From the NCBI GenBank assembly GCA_964605155.1, contig CAZSAK010000010.1:23927-87926 (forward strand): DNA of 64,000 bases, given 5' to 3'. The notes under the pieces are model-generated. The model saw nothing but the letters and a program-made list of their open reading frames with translations. It was not told the origin of the DNA and ran no database searches. The position numbers and the translations under genes were made by a program. The stretch is from CAZSAK01 sp964605155 (GTDB lineage: Bacteria; Pseudomonadota; Gammaproteobacteria; SZUA-140). Positions 7,725 through 17,300 of this stretch are shown piece after piece (the first letter of the stretch is position 1; each line of letters begins with the position of its first letter).

Positions 7725-8798
7725 ATGAACAATGTAATTTCAAAATGGATTAAAAAATATTTTTCCGATCCAGAAGGCGTCATACTGGGTATTTTGCTGC
7801 TGGTCGGCCTTGCAGTCGTGGTCTTTATGGGCAACATGCTTGCCCCGGTGCTGGCCGCAGTGGTTATCGCCTACCTGCTGGAGGGCCTGGTCAGCGGCCT
7901 GGAGTCACACAGGGTGTCGCGTTTGCCCGCGGTACTGATCGTCTTCGTACCGTTCATGGTGTTTGTAATCCTCATCTTACTCGGTCTGCTGCCGCTATTG
8001 AGCAGCCAGGTGTCGCAACTGGTCGGACAATTGCCGCAGATGATCGCGGGCGGCAAGGAATCACTGTTGCATCTGCCGGAGATGTATCCCAAATTTATTA
8101 CCGAGGTGCAGGTCGAGGAATTGATCGCTACGATCACCGCGGGTGTGAAGACGCTTGGACAGAATGTCTTGTCGTTATCGTTGGCGTCGATTACAGGGTT
8201 ATTCACCCTGCTCGTGTATCTTATTCTGGTTCCCGTGCTGGTATTCTTTTTTCTCAAGGATAAGACCAAGCTGGTAGGATGGCTCAAAACCTCCCTGCCC
8301 CGGGAACGTACCCTGATAACCCGTGTGTGGGTGGAGATGAATCAGCAGATCGGTAATTATGTGCGTGGTAAATTCGCAGAAATCATTATCGTCGGCATAG
8401 TGAGTTATTTGGTATTCGCCGTCATGGGTCTCAATTTCGCCATGTTGCTCGGTGCGTTGGTAGGACTTTCCGTTATCATCCCTTATATAGGGGCGGCGGC
8501 CGTCACCTTGCCGGTGGCGTTGATCGGGTATTTTCAATGGGGTTGGAGTTCAGACCTTGCCTATATCCTGGCGGCCTATGCCGTGATCCAGGCACTGGAC
8601 GGCAATGTCCTCGTGCCCTGGTTGTTTTCGGAGGCCGTCAACCTGCATCCCATTGCCATCATCGTCGCCGTGCTGGTCTTCGGCGGTACTTGGGGATTCT
8701 GGGGGGTCTTTTTCGCCATACCGCTGGCGACACTCGTCAAAGCGGTGATCAATGCCTGGCCGCGTTCGGAACCGGTGGATGTAGCGACATCGGCGTGA
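7725..8798 (+). CDS. AI-2E/PerM family membrane transporter
   Basis: The family comprises inner-membrane permeases such as TqsA (autoinducer-2 exporter) and PerM. The 357-residue product has paired hydrophobic helices at the N-terminus (about residues 18-80), a central soluble segment rich in Glu and Val, then four to five further membrane helices. The family region FFLKDKTKLVGWLKTSLP with IGNYVRGK is present, as is a late AYAVIQALDGNVLVPWLF segment. The substrate cannot be read from sequence. It ends four bases before the convergent phoH-like gene. Confidence 0.85.
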   Translation: MNNVISKWIKKYFSDPEGVILGILLLVGLAVVVFMGNMLAPVLAAVVIAYLLEGLVSGLESHRVSRLPAVLIVFVPFMVFVILILLGLLPLLSSQVSQLVGQLPQMIAGGKESLLHLPEMYPKFITEVQVEELIATITAGVKTLGQNVLSLSLASITGLFTLLVYLILVPVLVFFFLKDKTKLVGWLKTSLPRERTLITRVWVEMNQQIGNYVRGKFAEIIIVGIVSYLVFAVMGLNFAMLLGALVGLSVIIPYIGAAAVTLPVALIGYFQWGWSSDLAYILAAYAVIQALDGNVLVPWLFSEAVNLHPIAIIVAVLVFGGTWGFWGVFFAIPLATLVKAVINAWPRSEPVDVATSA

Positions 8799-8801
8799 TA
8801 T

Positions 8802-10205
8802 CTACAAAATCTCCGAGGCATAATCGGCAAGGCGTGAGCGCTCGCCGCTGATCAGTGTGATATGGCCGCTGTGTTGCCATTCCTTGAAGCGGTCAACCAC
8901 ATAGGTAATACCCGAGGTGGTCTCGGACAGGTAGGGTGTATCGATCTGCGAAACGTTGCCGAGGCAGACGACCTTGGTGCCAGGGCCGGCGCGCGTGATC
9001 AGCGATTTCATCTGCTTGGAAGTCAGGTTTTGCGCCTCGTCGATGATGATATATCTGTTCAGGAACGTCCTGCCACGCATAAAATTCAGCGATCTTATCC
9101 TGATCCTGTTTCTTAACAGGTCATTGGTTGCAGCGCGGCCCCATATATCACCTTCGGCCTGTGACAGCACTTCAAGGTTATCCATCAGGGCGCCCATCCA
9201 CGGAGCCATCTTTTCCTCCTCGGTACCGGGAAGAAAACCGATATCTTCACCCATCGGCACTGTGACACGCGTCATGATGATCTCCTGGTATCGGCGTTCG
9301 TCGAGCACCTGAGCAAGTCCGGCGGCAAGCGTCAGCAGGGTTTTACCCGTGCCGGCATTGCCGAGGATCGTCACCAGGTCGATATCGGGATCCATCAGCA
9401 GGTTCAGGGCAAAATTCTGCTCGCGATTACGCGCATTGATACCCCACACGGTGTGATTCTTGTTCATGTAATTAGTACAGATTTCGACGATCGCCCTGTT
9501 GCCCTCAATGCGCCTCACGACGGCTTCGAAACCCTTGTTCTTGCCATCGTGTATAAGGCGGTTTGGAAACCACTGCTTGATGTCCGGACCGCTGATGCTG
9601 TAATAGGTCTTGTGCCCCTCTTTCCATGAGGTCAGTTCCTTGTTGTGCAGTTCCCAGAAATTTGCATTGAGTGTCGACTGGCCGGTATACAGCAGGCTCA
9701 GGTCATCAAGTACCTGGTCGTCATGATAATCCTCGGCATGGATCCCGAGCGCCGCCGCCTTTATACGCAGGTTGATATCCTTCGAGACCAGTATAATGGT
9801 CATGTTCCTGTATTCCTTTTGCAGTGCCAGGACCGTCGACAGGATCTCGTTATCGGGTTTGTTACCGGGAAGGTTTTTGGGCAGCTCGAATGACAGGGAA
9901 CGCGTCTGCAGATAAAGACGCCCCGACCCTCGCTTAGCCGATTCTTCAGGAACCGGCAGCTTGAGCCCGTCCTCGATGTCCTGCTTGGTCGCACCGTCCA
10001 TCAGTTTTTCGATAAACCGGCTCACCTGGCGCGCACTTCTTGCCGCTTCGGAGACACCGCGTTTATTGTTATCGAGCTCCTCCAGAACGATCATAGGTAT
10101 ATACAGATCGTTTTCGTGATAACGGAATATGCAGGTAGGGTCGTGCATGAGTACATTGGTGTCCAGCACCAACAGAGTTTTATTCGGGACACGTTTTTTT
10201 GTCAT
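8802..10205 (-). CDS. PIN domain-PhoH family ATPase
   Basis: This 467-residue protein joins an N-terminal PIN nuclease domain to a C-terminal PhoH ATPase domain, the layout of the YlaK/PhoH2 family, for which RNA helicase and ribonuclease activity has been reported in some members. The PIN acidic residues are visible in LVLDTNVLMHDP (Asp15), the LEELDNN stretch near residue 41 and SKDINLR (Asp143). The Walker A motif GNAGTGKT is at 282-289 and the Walker B motif appears as IIIDEAQNLT. It converges on the transporter gene and lies just downstream of bcp on the same strand. Confidence 0.92.
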   Translation of the reverse strand: MTKKRVPNKTLLVLDTNVLMHDPTCIFRYHENDLYIPMIVLEELDNNKRGVSEAARSARQVSRFIEKLMDGATKQDIEDGLKLPVPEESAKRGSGRLYLQTRSLSFELPKNLPGNKPDNEILSTVLALQKEYRNMTIILVSKDINLRIKAAALGIHAEDYHDDQVLDDLSLLYTGQSTLNANFWELHNKELTSWKEGHKTYYSISGPDIKQWFPNRLIHDGKNKGFEAVVRRIEGNRAIVEICTNYMNKNHTVWGINARNREQNFALNLLMDPDIDLVTILGNAGTGKTLLTLAAGLAQVLDERRYQEIIMTRVTVPMGEDIGFLPGTEEEKMAPWMGALMDNLEVLSQAEGDIWGRAATNDLLRNRIRIRSLNFMRGRTFLNRYIIIDEAQNLTSKQMKSLITRAGPGTKVVCLGNVSQIDTPYLSETTSGITYVVDRFKEWQHSGHITLISGERSRLADYASEIL

Positions 10206-10265
10206 TGTGTGACCTGTTCCGTAAACCTGCCTGAAAGTTTGGATAAGGGTTGTCCATCTCCAGGG

Positions 10266-10733
10266 TTACTGCATGGTCTTGATGGCATCGAGTACCTCAT
10301 CGGCGTGTCCATCCACCTTGACACCACGCCATTCCTTGCGCAAGACCCCCTTGCCGTCGATCAGGAAAGTGCTGCGTTCGATCCCCATTACCTGTTTGCC
10401 GTACATGTTTTTTTGCTTGATAACATCGAACAGCTTGCAGAGTTTTTCATCCTTGTCTGACAGGAGGTCAAACGGGAATCGCTGTTTTTCCCTGAAGTTT
10501 TCATGTGATTTGATCGAATCACGTGAAACCCCGAGTATCACCGAATTGCGCCGCTTGAATTTTGCCATGTTGTCCCGAAAGGCCTGGCCTTCCTTTGTGC
10601 AACCTGGTGTACTGTCCTTGGGGTAAAAATACAGCACGACGTTTTTCCCCTTGAGGTCGGACAGCTTGACTGATTTATCACCCGTTGCCGGCAGTTCAAA
10701 ATCTGGTACTGAATTTCCCACCGAAACTTTCAT
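10266..10733 (-). CDS. bcp: Thioredoxin-dependent peroxiredoxin, Bcp/PrxQ family
   Basis: Bcp reduces hydroperoxides in the cytoplasm. The 155-residue product has the peroxidatic cysteine Cys45 in PKDSTPGCTKE. The resolving cysteine that E. coli Bcp has five residues later is absent (EGQAF follows), so it uses either a one-Cys mechanism or a distant partner. The end of the domain carries ERSTFLIDGKGVLRKEW. A consensus GGAGG sequence precedes the ATG. gcvR lies upstream on the same strand, which is the gcvR-bcp pairing also seen in E. coli. Confidence 0.93.
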   Translation of the reverse strand: MKVSVGNSVPDFELPATGDKSVKLSDLKGKNVVLYFYPKDSTPGCTKEGQAFRDNMAKFKRRNSVILGVSRDSIKSHENFREKQRFPFDLLSDKDEKLCKLFDVIKQKNMYGKQVMGIERSTFLIDGKGVLRKEWRGVKVDGHADEVLDAIKTMQ

Positions 10734-10816
10734 CGTCGAGCCTCCTTATGCAGTTTTGTAGTTACAGGAATGAATCCTCAACAGGCGGTTGACCAACCCT
10801 GCGAGTTCTATTCCTG

Positions 10817-11347
10817 TTAGCCTCTTTCAGGCTCAATGTACACGTCTATGTTCAGGTCGTCACAAAACTCGGTCAAATCCTCACGCAGCCTGGAAATCCT
10901 GACATCAACGGGGATATTGATGACCATGTCGATCGAGAACATGGGTGTACCTGTATGTGCCGCGGCATAACGGGTGGTCGTGAGGTCCTCGATGTTGATA
11001 CTCCGCGCGGAGAAGAAACTGGCAAGTTTGTAAACGATACCTGGATGATCGATCGATACGGCACGGACCGAATACGCCAGCATATCCCTGCGTGAGCTTC
11101 GCGTCGAGGTCCGTTTGGCGGTTATCGTGAGCGCCAGGGTATCCTGCATTCCGGGCAGTGTTGCTTCAAGTTGCGAGATATCACTTGCACCGCCCGACAC
11201 GAGCAGGATGATTGCAAATTCCCCGCCCAGCACTGTCATCCTGCTGTCGACGATATTGCAACCGGCGTTGAAAATCGCCTTAGACAGTTTATCAACGATG
11301 CCGGGGCGGTCTTCGCCCACGGCGGATATGACCAGGTACTCACTCAA
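10817..11347 (-). CDS. gcvR: GcvR-like ACT-domain regulator
   Basis: In E. coli GcvR binds GcvA and represses the glycine cleavage operon when glycine is low. The 176-residue product has two ACT domains, the first opening EYLVISAVGEDRPGIVDKL and the second near YSVRAVSIDHPGIVYKLASFF. The start is TTG at 11347, with no good Shine-Dalgarno sequence and no upstream in-frame ATG. It diverges from dapA and is followed by bcp, the same neighbourhood as in E. coli. The regulatory target here is inferred only from the family. Confidence 0.85.
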   Translation of the reverse strand: MSEYLVISAVGEDRPGIVDKLSKAIFNAGCNIVDSRMTVLGGEFAIILLVSGGASDISQLEATLPGMQDTLALTITAKRTSTRSSRRDMLAYSVRAVSIDHPGIVYKLASFFSARSINIEDLTTTRYAAAHTGTPMFSIDMVINIPVDVRISRLREDLTEFCDDLNIDVYIEPERG

Positions 11348-11490
11348 TGGCTGTTTACATGTCTGTTTTATAAATTATGCCAATCATACGTAATTTTACG
11401 TCTGCAAGGAACAGGCTGTTGCAGCAATCCGGATACGTTCCATACAGTGATCAGGGTTAAAAATATCGATAGTTACCACCTTGGCATTGT

Positions 11491-11519
11491 TTGACAGATT
11501 CTTGTCATCAGGCTATTTG
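11491..11519 (+). promoter_or_regulatory. Candidate promoter for dapA
   Basis: A perfect TTGACA lies at 11491-11496, followed after 17 bases by TATTTG, which is a weak -10 box. It sits about 40 bases ahead of the dapA ATG in the 212-base gcvR-dapA divergent region. An ACGTAATTTTACGT dyad further upstream (near 11390) lies between the two genes and could bind a regulator. Confidence 0.45.
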
Positions 11520-11559
11520 GCAAGTACTATGAGGTTTTTGAGCACGACGGAGTCGAACA

Positions 11560-12435
11560 ATGTTTCACGGCAGTATGGTTGCGCTTGTAACACCGATGCG
11601 CGATGACGGTTCCATCGATGATGAATCGATGCAACGGCTGATCGAATCGCATATCGCCAGCGGTACCAGTGCGATCGTCGCCGTCGGCACAACCGGTGAG
11701 TCGGCTACGCTCGATGAACAGGAACACTGCAGTTTAATCCGCAGGACTGTAGAGATCGCGGCAGGGCGTATACCGATCATCGCCGGAACCGGGTCGAATT
11801 CCACCCGTGAAGCTATAGACCTTACTCGTTGCGCCCTCGAGGCGGGTGCGGATGCCTGTCTGCTGGTAACACCTTATTATAACAAGCCGACCCAGGAAGG
11901 ACTCTTTCTGCATCACAAAGCCATTGCAGAAGCAGTCCCGATACCACAGATCCTGTACAATGTTCCCGGCCGTACTGTATGTGACATATTGCCGGAAACC
12001 ATCGAGCGCCTGTCGTTTATCTCCAATATCGTCGGTATCAAGGAGGCAACGGGCAATATACAGCGGGTGCGGCAAATTCTGGATTGCTGCGACGACAGGC
12101 TGGACCTCTACAGCGGTGATGATGCGACATCCATGGAATTCATGTTAAACGGCGGGAAAGGCGTGATATCCGTAACGGCCAACGTCGCTCCCAAGGCAAT
12201 GCAACAGATGTGTGAGGCGGCTATACGCGGTGACAGACAACAGGCCGAGGAGATCAATAACCATTTGATGCCGTTACACAGGGACCTGTTCATTGAATCC
12301 AATCCCATTCCCGTCAAGTGGGCATTATACGAGATGGGCTTGATACCCAAAGGTATACGTTTGCCACTTACAGTACTGTCTGAACAATATCATGACACCG
12401 TCAGACAGGCCTTGAAAACAGCCGGCGTGCTCTAA
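11560..12435 (+). CDS. dapA: 4-hydroxy-tetrahydrodipicolinate synthase
   Basis: DapA condenses pyruvate with aspartate semialdehyde, the first committed step toward diaminopimelate and lysine. The 291-residue product begins FHGSMVALVTPM and carries the GTTGESATL motif, the catalytic tyrosine in YNVPGRT, and the Schiff-base lysine in GIKEATGN. The length matches E. coli DapA (292). A GGAG sequence precedes the ATG. A short lipoprotein gene follows in the position occupied by bamC in E. coli. Confidence 0.97.
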   Translation: MFHGSMVALVTPMRDDGSIDDESMQRLIESHIASGTSAIVAVGTTGESATLDEQEHCSLIRRTVEIAAGRIPIIAGTGSNSTREAIDLTRCALEAGADACLLVTPYYNKPTQEGLFLHHKAIAEAVPIPQILYNVPGRTVCDILPETIERLSFISNIVGIKEATGNIQRVRQILDCCDDRLDLYSGDDATSMEFMLNGGKGVISVTANVAPKAMQQMCEAAIRGDRQQAEEINNHLMPLHRDLFIESNPIPVKWALYEMGLIPKGIRLPLTVLSEQYHDTVRQALKTAGVL

Positions 12436-12447
12436 GGGACACTTGGT

Positions 12448-12750
12448 ATGCATATTGTTATTGTTCGTCATCTATACAGGGGCATGCTGGTAGTGTTCTT
12501 GTCGATTGGATGTGTCGCCTGCAGTACGACGAACAAGGTACCTGAATACATGGGCAGCCATCTGCTACCTCCTCTCGAGGTACCCCCGGAGCTGGATAAA
12601 CCGCTTGTCAACGAACGTATGAGAATCCCCCAGTCTGCTGTGGCAAAAGAGGGGGAGGCGGTCAGCGGTTTACCGGGGGCAGATGAGGCCGGCACACGGT
12701 CGATAGAAAAACCGCCTGAATTCATCGAGGATGATGATGCTGCGAAGTGA
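12448..12750 (+). CDS. Short lipoprotein resembling the N-terminal segment of BamC
   Basis: The 100-residue product begins with a hydrophobic segment (MLVVFLSIGCVAC) that ends in a cysteine-containing, imperfect lipobox. After it comes a low-complexity, proline- and acid-rich tail with LLPPLEVPPELDKP, which resembles the unstructured N-terminal segment of BamC that binds BamD. Full BamC is about 340 residues with two helix-grip domains; these are absent here. The gene sits directly after dapA, exactly where bamC (nlpB) lies in E. coli. I infer a minimal BamC-like lipoprotein, mainly from the PPLEVPPEL motif and position. The walJ-like gene starts four bases after its stop. Confidence 0.65.
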   Translation: MHIVIVRHLYRGMLVVFLSIGCVACSTTNKVPEYMGSHLLPPLEVPPELDKPLVNERMRIPQSAVAKEGEAVSGLPGADEAGTRSIEKPPEFIEDDDAAK

Positions 12751-12753
12751 GGT

Positions 12754-13521
12754 ATGAAGCTGCGTTTTGCGTCCATCGGCAGCGGTAGTCAGGGAAATGC
12801 CACGCTGGTGGAAAAGGATCGGACCTCCCTGTTGATCGACTGCGGCTTTTCATTGACGCAGACCCGGCACAGGCTGGAACGTCTTGGCAGGTCGCTATCT
12901 GACCTGAGCGGCATATTAATTACCCATGAACACGGAGATCATGTTCGCGGTGTAACCAGACTCGCGGCAAAATGCGATATCCCGGTATGGATGTCGCCAG
13001 GAACTGCGGCGCAGATCGATGTTACGGGTATCCGTCGACTGCAACTGTTCAATTGTCACGATTCCTTTATAATTAACGATATTCAGGTGTATCCCTATCC
13101 TGTACCCCATGATGCACGGGAACCGTGTCAGTATGTGTTTACGGACGGCAACGTCCGCTTCGGGCTGTTGACCGATACCGGCAGTTCAACCCCGTATATC
13201 AGGGGCATGTTAAGCGGATGCGACGCCCTGATGCTTGAATGCAATCATGACAGCGGAATGCTGGCACGCAGCAGCTATCCGTCGGCCTTGAAGGCGCGTA
13301 TCGGCGGGCGGCTCGGCCATCTCAGCAATACGCAATCCATGGCCTTGTTGGCAAGTCTCGAATGTTCCAGCATGCAGCATATTGTGGCTGCGCACCTGAG
13401 CCAAAAGAACAATACGCCGAGCCTAGCGCAACTGGCGCTGAGCAAGGCGCTGGGATGCGCGCCCGACTGGATCGGTGTGGCTGAACAGGAAGCGGGTCTG
13501 TCATGGCGCGAGATCATGTAA
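12754..13521 (+). CDS. Metallo-beta-lactamase-fold hydrolase, WalJ/YycJ type
   Basis: The 255-residue product is a metal-dependent hydrolase with the metal-binding motif THEHGDH at 57-63, an N-terminal FASIGSGSQGNATLVE signature typical of the YycJ/WalJ group, an LTDTGSS segment, an LECNHD motif and a late VAAHLSQKNN. Proteins of this group have been described as nucleases in some bacteria, but the substrate cannot be told from sequence. It overlaps no neighbour but follows the lipoprotein gene by three bases and precedes purC, so it probably belongs to the dapA transcript. Confidence 0.88.
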   Translation: MKLRFASIGSGSQGNATLVEKDRTSLLIDCGFSLTQTRHRLERLGRSLSDLSGILITHEHGDHVRGVTRLAAKCDIPVWMSPGTAAQIDVTGIRRLQLFNCHDSFIINDIQVYPYPVPHDAREPCQYVFTDGNVRFGLLTDTGSSTPYIRGMLSGCDALMLECNHDSGMLARSSYPSALKARIGGRLGHLSNTQSMALLASLECSSMQHIVAAHLSQKNNTPSLAQLALSKALGCAPDWIGVAEQEAGLSWREIM

Positions 13522-13563
13522 TGGTTCTGTTTTATAACAGCGGAAAATCTATGAGGACTTACC

Positions 13564-14277
13564 ATGCAAGTTGATACCGAACTTTATTCTGGCAAGGCCA
13601 AATCGGTTTTTACCACAGACGACCCTGACCGCCTGATTCTCAGGTTTCGCGATGATACCTCGGCCTTCGACGGCGAGAAGGTCGAGAAGCTGGCGCGTAA
13701 GGGGATCGTCAATAACAAGTTCAATGCCTATATCATGGAACAGCTGGAGAAGGCGGGGATCCCCACACATATGGATCGCCTGCTGACGGACAACGAAACC
13801 CTGGTCAAAAGGCTCACCATGATTCCGGTTGAATGCGTGGTGAGAAACATCTCCGCCGGCAGTATCTGTAAACGTCTCGGGGTTGAAGAGGGACTTGAAT
13901 TGAATCCACCCACATTCGAGTTCTTTCTTAAAAACGACGCGCTGCATGATCCGATGATCAATGAATATCACATCCGTTCATTTGGTTGGGCGAAGGATGT
14001 GGAAGTCGCCGAGATGAAACGACTAACATTCATGGTGAATGATGTTCTCAGGAAACTGTTTCTGGATGCGGGCATGTTGCTGGTCGACTACAAGCTGGAG
14101 TTCGGCAGATATCATGACAAGATTGTACTGGGTGATGAATTCACGCCGGATGGGTGCCGTCTGTGGGATGCGGAAACACGAAAAAAACTCGATAAGGACC
14201 GGTTTCGGCAGGGTATGGGTGACGTAGTGGAGGCCTATGAAGAAGTTGCTCAGCGCCTGGGGGTGTTAATTGACTAG
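13564..14277 (+). CDS. purC: Phosphoribosylaminoimidazole-succinocarboxamide synthase
   Basis: PurC ligates aspartate to CAIR in purine synthesis. The 237-residue product equals E. coli PurC in length and opens with YSGKAKSVF, followed by RDDTSAFDGEK, the VRNISAGSICKRLG motif and DYKLEFGR. A TGAGGA Shine-Dalgarno sequence precedes the ATG. In E. coli purC also follows the dapA-bamC pair, so the neighbourhood is conserved. purL follows after a 75-base gap. Confidence 0.98.
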   Translation: MQVDTELYSGKAKSVFTTDDPDRLILRFRDDTSAFDGEKVEKLARKGIVNNKFNAYIMEQLEKAGIPTHMDRLLTDNETLVKRLTMIPVECVVRNISAGSICKRLGVEEGLELNPPTFEFFLKNDALHDPMINEYHIRSFGWAKDVEVAEMKRLTFMVNDVLRKLFLDAGMLLVDYKLEFGRYHDKIVLGDEFTPDGCRLWDAETRKKLDKDRFRQGMGDVVEAYEEVAQRLGVLID

Positions 14278-14352
14278 TATCAGCGGAGATTTACCGGATG
14301 GCCGCACGGCTATGTTCGTGTTCGCTGACTTTATATAAGCGGTTTTGAATCC

Positions 14353-17300
14353 ATGCTTCAACTGCTCGGCGGTTCCGCTCTATCCCCGTTTCGTCGGCAT
14401 AAACTGATCAAGGAACTGCGCGAGATAATTCCGGCATTGGCGGATACCGATGCCCGCTATATCCATTTCGTAGACCTTGAATCCCCCTTGATGGCCGGGC
14501 AACAACAATTGCTCGACAGGCTGCTTCAATACGGTCCCTCTCAGGAAGATGTCTTGTCCAACGGTGAGTTGTTCCTGGTAACGCCCCGGCAGGGTACCAT
14601 TTCACCCTGGTCAAGCAAGGCTACGGATATCGCCCATCGCTGCGGTCTCGATACCGTGCGACGCATCGAACGAGGCACCGTCTTCTATCTGTTGAAGTCG
14701 AACGGCGGGATGCTCACTCAAGGGGAAATAACCAGAGCATTGCCACTGCTGCATGATCGCATGACGGAAAGCGTGTTCTTCGCCATGGAGGAGGCCGAGG
14801 GCCTGTTCCGGCAGGAAGATCCCGCCCCCCTGTCGACCGTTGACGTGATCGGTGGCGGTAGGGCGGCTTTGTTGAATGCTGACCGTGAACTCGGTCTCGC
14901 GCTGAGCGAAGATGAACTTGATTATGTGGTGGAGAGCTTCACTTCTCTGGGGCGAAATCCCACCGATGTCGAATTGATGATGTTTGCCCAGGTGAATTCC
15001 GAGCATTGCCGCCACAAGATATTCAACGCCAACTGGGTGATTGACGGCGCCCCGCGGGACAGCAGCCTGTTTGACATGATCCGGGAGACGTCATCCCACT
15101 CGCCGCTGGGTATCCTTTCGGCCTATCACGATAACGCGGCAGTCCTGCAGGGATTCGAGGCAACGCGCTTTTTTCCTGATCCTGATACACGCGAATACCG
15201 CCGATTTACCGAACAGGCGCACATCAACATCAAGGTGGAGACGCACAACCATCCGACCGCCATCGCTCCATTTCCCGGTGCCGCTACCGGTTCGGGCGGT
15301 GAGATTCGTGACGAAGCGGCCACCGGCCGTGGTGCAAAACCCAAGGCGGGACTGGCCGGTTTTTCAGTATCCAACCTCAGGTTGCCCGAGGCAATCCAGC
15401 CGTGGGAGGTCGATTACGGTAAACCGGGGCGTATCGCATCGGCCCTTACGATTATGCTGGAAGGTCCCATCGGTGCCGCGGCGTTTAATAATGAATTTGG
15501 CCGGCCGAATATCTACGGATATTTTCGCACCTTTGAGGCCATGTTGCCGGGACCCGGCGGTGACCAGTTGCGCGGTTACCATAAACCCATCATGATCGCC
15601 GGCGGACTGGGCGCCATTCGCCCGCGTCATGTCCAAAAGGATTCCATCGCGTCTCGCTCGCAACTCGTCGTGCTGGGAGGTCCCGCCATGCTGATCGGCC
15701 TCGGTGGTGGCGCAGCGTCATCCATGGCCAGCGGCGCCAGTACCGAGACACTCGAATTTGCATCGGTGCAACGCGGTAATCCCGAGATCCAGCGCCGCTG
15801 CCAGGAGGTGATCGACCGATGCTGGCAGCTGGGCGAAGATAATCCCATCATCGCCATCCATGACGTGGGGGCGGGCGGTCTTTCCAATGCCATGCCGGAA
15901 CTGGTTCATGACAGTGAACGCGGGGCAAGCATCGAGCTGCGTACTATCCCCAATGACGATACGGGCATGTCCCCCCTGCAGATATGGTGTAACGAGGCAC
16001 AAGAACGCTTTGTGTTGGCTATATCATCACAACAGCTGCCCCTGTTCACGGCGATTTGCGAGCGCGAACGGTGCCCCTATGCGGTTGTGGGTGAGGCGAC
16101 TGAGGCAACACAACTGGTAGTCGGTGACGGATATTTCGATAATTTACCCATCGATCTGCCCATGCCGTTACTGTTCGGCAAGCCGCCGAAGATGTTACGG
16201 GACGTGGCCCACCATCCGTATCACAAACAGGAACTGGATCTATCGCAGGCCGACCTGCATGAGGCGGCGCTGCGGATCCTGCATCTGCCGGCGGTTGCTG
16301 ACAAGTCATTTCTGATCACGATCGGAGATCGCAGCGTCGGCGGGTTGGTATCGCGCGACCAGATGGTAGGGCCCTGGCAGGTACCGGTTGCGGATGTGGC
16401 GGTGACGCTGGCTGATTATACGGGCGATACCGGCGAGGCCCTGGCGATGGGTGAGCGTTCACCGGTCGGGATTTTACATCCTGCCGCATCGGGACGCCTG
16501 GCCATCGGTGAGGCATTGACCAATATCGCGGCAAGCCGAATAAACGCACTGGGCGATGTGAAGTTGTCCGCCAACTGGATGGCGGCTGCAGGCCATGCAG
16601 GGGATGACGCCTCGTTGTTTACCACGGTCCAGGCGGTTACGGAACTGTGCAAGGTGCTGGGGATCGCCATTCCCGTCGGCAAGGATTCCCTTTCCATGAA
16701 AACGGTTTGGCAGGAAGACAACGGCCGGCAACGTGAAATGACCGCGCCACTTTCCCTGATCATCAGCGCCTTTGCACCTGTTATCGATGCGGGTAGGACG
16801 TTGACGCCGCAACTTCGTATCGACCAGGGTGACAGCGATCTCATCCTGATCGACCTGGGCAAGGGCCAACATCGCCTGGGCGGTTCGGCTCTGGCGCAGG
16901 TCTTCAGCCAGATCGGCCATCATCCACCGGACCTGGATGACCCGGAGTCACTCATGGCCTTTTTTAATGTCATCCAGGAACTCAATAAAGCGGGACAGAT
17001 ACTCGCTTATCATGACCGCGCGGACGGGGGATTGTTTACTACGGTTTGCGAGATGTGCTTTGCCGGTCATTGCGGTGTAAACGTGAAGCTGGATGACCTC
17101 GGCGACGATCTCCATGCCGCGTTGTTTTGCGAGGAACTGGGCGTGGTTATACAGGTGCGGCACAGTGATACCGACAGTGTAATCGAATTGCTGCATGACG
17201 CCGGTCTGGCTCACCACAGCCATGTGATCGGGGAATTGAATGACAAGGATGTGGTCGTCTTCACCTATGGGCATCAGCAGGTACTGGCGGACAGCCGTGT

